From Methylobacterium brachiatum (GTDB lineage Bacteria > Pseudomonadota > Alphaproteobacteria > Rhizobiales > Beijerinckiaceae), in assembly GCF_020523825.1 (NCBI RefSeq), contig NZ_JAJALK010000002.1, positions 124,001 through 188,000 on the forward strand: DNA of 64,000 bases, given 5' to 3'. The notes under the pieces are model-generated. The model was not told where the DNA came from. It was given only the letters and a program-made list of their open reading frames with translations, and did no database searches. The translations under genes and the position numbers were made by a program. Numbering within the stretch: position 1 is the first letter of the stretch; each line of letters starts with the position of its first letter. Positions 59,778 through 64,000 of this stretch are shown here, piece by piece.

Positions 59778-60944
59778 TCAGTCAGTTGCGAGCACCGCCG
59801 CGAGATCGCCGCCGGCCTCGAGGAAGCGCTGCGGATCGACCGGCTCGCCGTCGATCCGGGTCTCGTAATGCAGGTGCGCCCCGGTTGAGCGTCCGGTCGA
59901 GCCGACGAGGCCGACCACGTCCCCCGCGGCGACGCGCTGGCCGGGCCGGACGAGGATGCGGGCGAGGTGGCCGAATCGGGTGACCACGCCGTGGCCGTGG
60001 TCGATCTCGACCATGTTGCCGTAGCCGCCGGCATAATCCGCGGCGCTCACCCGGCCGGGGGCGGTGGCGCGGGCGGGCTCGCCGGATTCGGCCCTGAGGT
60101 CGAGGCCGGTATGGAGCGCCAGGCCCCGGGTGAACGGGTCGAGCCGGGTCCCGAACGGGCTCGACACAACCGGCTCGCCGCGGGTCGGCCGCCCGAATGG
60201 CAGGGCGGCGACGAGCTGGTGCAGGCGCTCGCCGTCACCGAGCGTCCGACGGGCCAGGTCCAGGTTGCTCGCGAAGCTGTTCGCGATGCCGGCCCCGTCC
60301 AGGATGTCGGGACCGAGGGGAACCAGCGGGCCGCCGGTTCCGCCGGCCGCCGCACGGTCGAGGCGGTCGGGGTCGAGGCCGGTACGGCCGATCAGCCCGC
60401 GCAGGCGCCGGACGGTGTCGCCGGCCCGCTCGACCACCCGGGCGAGGCGCTCGCCCTGCGCGGCCCGCAGGCCGTCGAGGCGGGCTTCCAGCCGGATCAG
60501 ACCGGTCTCGGCGTCGATGGCGCTGCGGCGGGGGAGGGCGGGCAAGCGCGACCGCGTGCCCGCCTCGGCCGGGCGCAGGCTGAACCCGTCCGGGTCCGCC
60601 TCCGGACGCGGCAGCGCGCCGGTGGTGAGCGGATCGGAGACCTGAGCGCCGAGGGTGGCCAGGGCCGCCTGGCGCCGCTCCAGCTCGGCCTGGCGCTCCA
60701 GCGCCGCCGCGACCCGCTCGGCCAGGCTCGTCTCGGCCCCGGCCCGGTCGCGGCCCGCCCGGTCGAGCCGGTCCTGCAGCTCGGCGAGACGGGCCTCGTA
60801 GGCGTCCCGCATGGCCCCCTGGCGGGCGACGAACCCGGCCAGCACGTCGTCGTGGAACACGATCAGGTAGGAGGCGCCGAGCGCCCAGATCAGGGCGAGG
60901 GCGAAGCCGGCAGCGAGGATTTTCGGAAGCGGCGGGCGATGCAT
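59778..60944 (-). CDS. M23 (LytM/NlpD-like) peptidase with coiled coil
   Basis: A 388-residue membrane-anchored envelope protein. One N-terminal helix (about 9-30, ILAAGFALALIWALGASYLI) is followed by a long coiled coil (45-100, and further heptads to about 190) and a C-terminal LytM domain. The domain contains SSPFGTRLDPF, the H-x3-D motif HTGLDLRA and HLHYE, so zinc ligands are intact and the protein should be an active or regulatory endopeptidase of peptidoglycan. It is adjacent to bcp and the DUF3971 gene, a conserved neighbourhood in Rhizobiales as I recall it. Confidence 0.9.
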   Translation of the reverse strand: MHRPPLPKILAAGFALALIWALGASYLIVFHDDVLAGFVARQGAMRDAYEARLAELQDRLDRAGRDRAGAETSLAERVAAALERQAELERRQAALATLGAQVSDPLTTGALPRPEADPDGFSLRPAEAGTRSRLPALPRRSAIDAETGLIRLEARLDGLRAAQGERLARVVERAGDTVRRLRGLIGRTGLDPDRLDRAAAGGTGGPLVPLGPDILDGAGIANSFASNLDLARRTLGDGERLHQLVAALPFGRPTRGEPVVSSPFGTRLDPFTRGLALHTGLDLRAESGEPARATAPGRVSAADYAGGYGNMVEIDHGHGVVTRFGHLARILVRPGQRVAAGDVVGLVGSTGRSTGAHLHYETRIDGEPVDPQRFLEAGGDLAAVLATD

Positions 60945-61012
60945 CAAGACGGCCCCGTGGGAGCCGCCATTCAGACCCGCTTAGGGTTAAGGATCCGTCG
61001 CGCCGCGCCCGG

Positions 61013-61480
61013 TCAGGGCAGCGCCCGGGCGGCCTCCAGCACCGCCTCGGCGTGCCCGGGCACCTTCACCTTCGGCCAGATCTTCGCGATGCGCCCCGCG
61101 CGATCGACCAGCACGGTGGTGCGCTCCACGCCCATGTACTTGCGCCCGTACATGCTCTTCTCGACCCAGACCCCGTAGGCCTCCAGCACGCCCTTGTCCT
61201 CGTCGGAGGCGAGCGGGAAGGCGAGGCCGTACTTGCCGCAGAACTTGTCGTGGCTCTTCACCGGATCCGGCGACAGGCCGATCACTGTTGCGTCGGCCTC
61301 CGCGAAGGCCGGCAGCAATCCGTTGAAGTCCTGCGCCTCCAGGGTGCAGCCGCTCGTGTCGTCCTTCGGGTAGAAGTAGAGCACGATCTTGTGACCTTTG
61401 AGCGCGGACAGCGCGACCCGTCCTCCGCCCGAGGCGGGGAGGTCGAAATCGGGGGCCGGATCGCCCTCTGACAATGGCAT
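61013..61480 (-). CDS. bcp: Thioredoxin-dependent peroxiredoxin (Bcp/PrxQ)
   Basis: A 155-residue Bcp-type peroxiredoxin that reduces hydroperoxides. The peroxidatic motif is YPKDDTSGCTLEAQDFN with Cys45; a possible resolving Cys is Cys81. PDFDLPASGGG and the C-terminal TTVLVDRAGRIAKIWPKVK complete the fold. It starts divergently from the large DUF3971 gene. Confidence 0.95.
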   Translation of the reverse strand: MPLSEGDPAPDFDLPASGGGRVALSALKGHKIVLYFYPKDDTSGCTLEAQDFNGLLPAFAEADATVIGLSPDPVKSHDKFCGKYGLAFPLASDEDKGVLEAYGVWVEKSMYGRKYMGVERTTVLVDRAGRIAKIWPKVKVPGHAEAVLEAARALP

Positions 61481-61656
61481 CGTGCCTTCCTTTCGGCCGA
61501 TTGATGGTGTGCAGTCCCGCCGTGCGCGGCAGCTCCATGAGGTTGCGCCGCGCCGCCCGACCAGAACTCGGAGTCAGGCCCGCTGTAAAGCGCGGCCGCA
61601 CTTCGATCCACCGGCCGCGGAGTTCCGCGCGCGAAGCACCCGGAACAAGGGTCCCG

Positions 61657-64000
61657 ATGGCGGACGAGACGACCTTGGCAGGCAAGCCTCGGGGGAGGGC
61701 ACGACGCTGGGGCGGGTTCTGCCTCGTCGGCGCGCTGACCCTGGTGCTGCTCGTCGGCGGCGGGATCGGGCTGGCGGTGCTGCGCCTGTCGAACGGCCCG
61801 CTGCAGATCGACGCCCTGTCGCGCCGGGTCGCGGCCGCCGTGGCCGAGCGGATCGGGCCGGGCTGGAGCATCGCGATCCGCGGCAGCAGCCTCGAGCTCG
61901 ACCGCGAGAACGCCCTGAGCCTGCGCTTCTCCGGCCTCGACATCCGCAACCCGCAGGGCGACCTGGTGGTGCGGGCGCCGCTCGCCCTGGTCAGCCTCGA
62001 TCCCTGGGGGCTCCTGCATCTCAACCTGCAGCCGCGCTCGATCGAGTTCCGCGAGACCCAGACCACCGCCCTGGTGCACCGGGACGGCTCGATCGCGTTC
62101 GCGGCCTCCGAGGCCAACCACCCGGTCGATATCGAGCCGCACACGCTGCCGAGCGTGGACGACGCCCGGGGCAAGGTCTCGCCGCTCTCGGCGACCGTGG
62201 CATCGATCTTCGGCGTGGTGCTCGATTCCAGCGGCATCGTCGGCGCCCTCGACCGCGCCCGCCTCACCGATGCGCGCCTGCGGCTGATCGACGATGACGG
62301 CCGCGAGCGCGCGGTGTTCGCCCGGGTCAACGGGTTGTTCGGGCGCGATCCGGTGAACGGAACCCGCAACTTCGAGTTGCGGCTCGACGGACCGCACGGC
62401 GAGTGGCGCTTCGGTGGCTCCCTGCGGGAGGGCGGGGAGGGGCAAGAGGGCACGGAACACGCGCGCTCGGGCGTGATCACCCTGGACGATTTGCCGGTGC
62501 CCGACCTGCTGCTGCTCTCGGGCCAGTCGGGCCTGCCGCTGACCACCGACCTCAAGCTCTCGGCCCGGGCCGACGTGAGCCTGGCGGGCGGGCGCATCAA
62601 GACCATGAGCGCCAAGGTCCATACCGGCGACGGCACCTTCCTGATCGAGGAGAAGGACTTCAACCCGGTCACGGTCGAGAGCCTGGACGCCACCCTGAAC
62701 TGGGACGAGGCCGGCCGGGTCATGTCGCTCACCGGGCTGGATTACCGGGGCGCCGGCAACGCGGTGCACCTGACCGGGGCCTGGACGGGAAGCCCGCCGG
62801 ACGCCGCCACGGCCTGGACCGCGACGCTGTCGGGCCGCGACGCGACCCTGCGGGGGGCGACCGCGCAGGACGCGCCGGTGAAGATCGACGCGCTGGACGC
62901 GCAGCTCACCGGCCGCGACGGCGGCATCGCCATCGACGCGCTCAACGTCTCGGCGCCGGGCGTGCAGGGGGTGATCACCGGCACGATCGGCACGACCGCC
63001 GACGAGGGCGGCCTGACCCTGCGCATCCTCGGCCATGACGGCGAGGTCCGGACCGGGCTGCGCCTGTGGCCGGAGCATATCGCGCCGCCGGCCCGCACCT
63101 ACCTGGTGGACCAGCTGCGCCGAGGCCGGATCGATTCCGTCGACATCCGCGTGAAGATGTCCGGGACGGTGCTGGCCGCCGCGACCAAGGGCGAGCCCGC
63201 CCCCGACGACGCGGTGCATATCGATTTCCGGGTCTCGGACGCGGCGCTGGACGTCACCGCGGACGCGCCGCCGGTGGTCAAGGGCAACGTCTCCGGGACC
63301 ATCACCGGGCGCTCGACCACCGTGCGCAACGTGACCGCCGAGGTCCGCGGCCCGGACGGACGCGGGCTGGCGATCTCGGACGGCAGCTTCGTGATCCCGC
63401 AGATCACGCCGGACCGGGTGGTGGCGCAGATCGGCATGCGGCTCTCCGGGGGCGCGGACGGCATGGCCTCCGTGCTCCAGGCGAAGCTGTTCAAGAGCCT
63501 GATGAGCGTCGACCTGGACCCGGCCACGATCAAGGGCAACGCCGACCTGCGGGTCGACTTCCCCCTCGACCTCAAGCACGTGCCCGACCTGCCGAACCTG
63601 CCCGTGACCCTGTCGGGAACGCTCTCCGACCTCTCGGTCGACAAGGTGATGGGCAAGGACCGCCTGGAATCCGGCAAGTTCTCCCTGCTGTACGACCGCG
63701 GCGCCTTCACGCTGAAGGGCGACGGCCGGGTCGCGGGCGCGCCGATCTCGGTGGACCTGCGCCAGCCCAAGGTCGGCCAGCCCGGCGAGGCGGTGGTCAA
63801 CCTCGCCCTCGACGATGCCTTGCGCGGCAAGAAGGGCCTGCCGACCGCGCCGCAGCTCTCGGGGACGATCCCGGTCCGCGCCGTCGTGCCGATCGGCCGG
63901 CCGGGCTCCGGCAAGCCGCCGATCCGGGTCGAGGCGGATCTCGCCAAGGCCGGCATCGACGGGCTGGTGCCTGGGCTGACCAAGCTGGCGGGCAAGCCGG
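61657..64000 (+). CDS. DUF3971/AsmA-like envelope protein (YhdP family), 3' end beyond window
   Basis: The first 781 codons of a large protein that runs off the right edge with an open frame. One N-terminal membrane helix (about residues 20-43, FCLVGALTLVLLVGGGIGLA) anchors a long repetitive beta-rich periplasmic part: ALSLRFSGLDIRNPQGDLVV, DARLRLIDDDGRERAVFARV, the DUF3971 region around HIAPPARTYLVDQLRRGRID, and further AsmA-type beta-sandwich repeats. Relatives (YhdP, TamB, AsmA-like) are bridge-like lipid transfer or envelope-homeostasis proteins. The ATG at 61657 follows AAGGG. Completeness cannot be judged. Confidence 0.85.
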   Translation, partial: MADETTLAGKPRGRARRWGGFCLVGALTLVLLVGGGIGLAVLRLSNGPLQIDALSRRVAAAVAERIGPGWSIAIRGSSLELDRENALSLRFSGLDIRNPQGDLVVRAPLALVSLDPWGLLHLNLQPRSIEFRETQTTALVHRDGSIAFAASEANHPVDIEPHTLPSVDDARGKVSPLSATVASIFGVVLDSSGIVGALDRARLTDARLRLIDDDGRERAVFARVNGLFGRDPVNGTRNFELRLDGPHGEWRFGGSLREGGEGQEGTEHARSGVITLDDLPVPDLLLLSGQSGLPLTTDLKLSARADVSLAGGRIKTMSAKVHTGDGTFLIEEKDFNPVTVESLDATLNWDEAGRVMSLTGLDYRGAGNAVHLTGAWTGSPPDAATAWTATLSGRDATLRGATAQDAPVKIDALDAQLTGRDGGIAIDALNVSAPGVQGVITGTIGTTADEGGLTLRILGHDGEVRTGLRLWPEHIAPPARTYLVDQLRRGRIDSVDIRVKMSGTVLAAATKGEPAPDDAVHIDFRVSDAALDVTADAPPVVKGNVSGTITGRSTTVRNVTAEVRGPDGRGLAISDGSFVIPQITPDRVVAQIGMRLSGGADGMASVLQAKLFKSLMSVDLDPATIKGNADLRVDFPLDLKHVPDLPNLPVTLSGTLSDLSVDKVMGKDRLESGKFSLLYDRGAFTLKGDGRVAGAPISVDLRQPKVGQPGEAVVNLALDDALRGKKGLPTAPQLSGTIPVRAVVPIGRPGSGKPPIRVEADLAKAGIDGLVPGLTKLAGKP

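Noticed and set aside
61282..63579. A 765-codon antisense open frame over the DUF3971 gene
   Set aside because: The plus strand is the real gene, with a ribosome site, a membrane helix and AsmA-like repeats, and it crosses the right window edge. The antisense product has no recognisable domain.
1..64000. Insertion sequences, prophage or integrative element
   Set aside because: No transposase, integrase, phage or conjugation gene, and no long terminal repeats were seen; the small palindromic elements carry no genes.

Overview
The window looks like a chromosomal segment of a Methylobacterium/Methylorubrum-type alphaproteobacterium (Rhizobiales). The evidence is very high GC, a crotonyl-CoA carboxylase/reductase - catalase - ethylmalonyl-CoA mutase block (the ethylmalonyl-CoA pathway of serine-cycle methylotrophs), a membrane formate dehydrogenase operon, an MxaD-like periplasmic protein, a general-stress NepR homologue and Rhizobiales-type intergenic repeats. 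No rRNA, tRNA, CRISPR array, prophage, integrase or insertion sequence was seen.

Layout. 1-7.6 kb: a beta-oxidation block resembling the pimeloyl-CoA (pim) operon: fused enoyl-CoA hydratase/3-hydroxyacyl-CoA dehydrogenase, thiolase and two acyl-CoA dehydrogenases (PimC/PimD type), flanked by a nitronate monooxygenase and a truncated crotonase. 7.9-12 kb: TPR lipoprotein, purEK, two small DUF465 proteins, a GIY-YIG protein. 12.3-18.1 kb: PrpE/Acs-type acyl-CoA synthetase, a CopG-like regulator with a PHB depolymerase, a secreted phospholipase-A2-like protein, an OYE-family reductase. 18.1-31.5 kb: exported GH42, DUF2233 protein, Gly/Tyr-rich exported protein, MFS transporter with a lactonase-like amidohydrolase, XRE-cupin regulator with an omega-amino-acid aminotransferase, PRISE-type reductase, M20 peptidase, L,D-transpeptidase, MxaD-like protein. 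32.2-38.3 kb: formate dehydrogenase operon fdoG-fdoH-fdoI-fdhE, in which fdoG is read through an in-frame UGA followed by a bacterial SECIS hairpin, so it encodes a selenoprotein. 38.4-44.6 kb: stress-promoter-linked exported protein, orphan NepR, sulfate ABC transporter with cysteine synthase, DUF3309 peptide. 44.7-52.6 kb: degenerate trypsin-like protein, small basic protein, PhnA-domain protein, ccr-katA and divergent ecm. 52.7-64 kb: polyprenyl-phosphate sugar transferase, two sugar-nucleotide epimerase/dehydratases, small proteins, DUF1206, a tandem Uma2 pair, M23 peptidase, Bcp peroxiredoxin and the start of a DUF3971/AsmA-like protein.

The genes combine acyl-CoA and C1/C2 carbon metabolism (pim-like oxidation, acyl-CoA activation, PHB mobilisation, ethylmalonyl-CoA pathway, formate oxidation) with sulfate assimilation and envelope functions. 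Three families of 95-140 bp palindromic intergenic elements recur through the window and occupy many of the longer gaps. The most distinctive points are the Sec-encoding fdoG with its SECIS, an orphan NepR with three EcfG-like promoters near small stress-type genes, a secreted PLA2-like protein, a trypsin fold without its triad, and several palindromes that look like operators.
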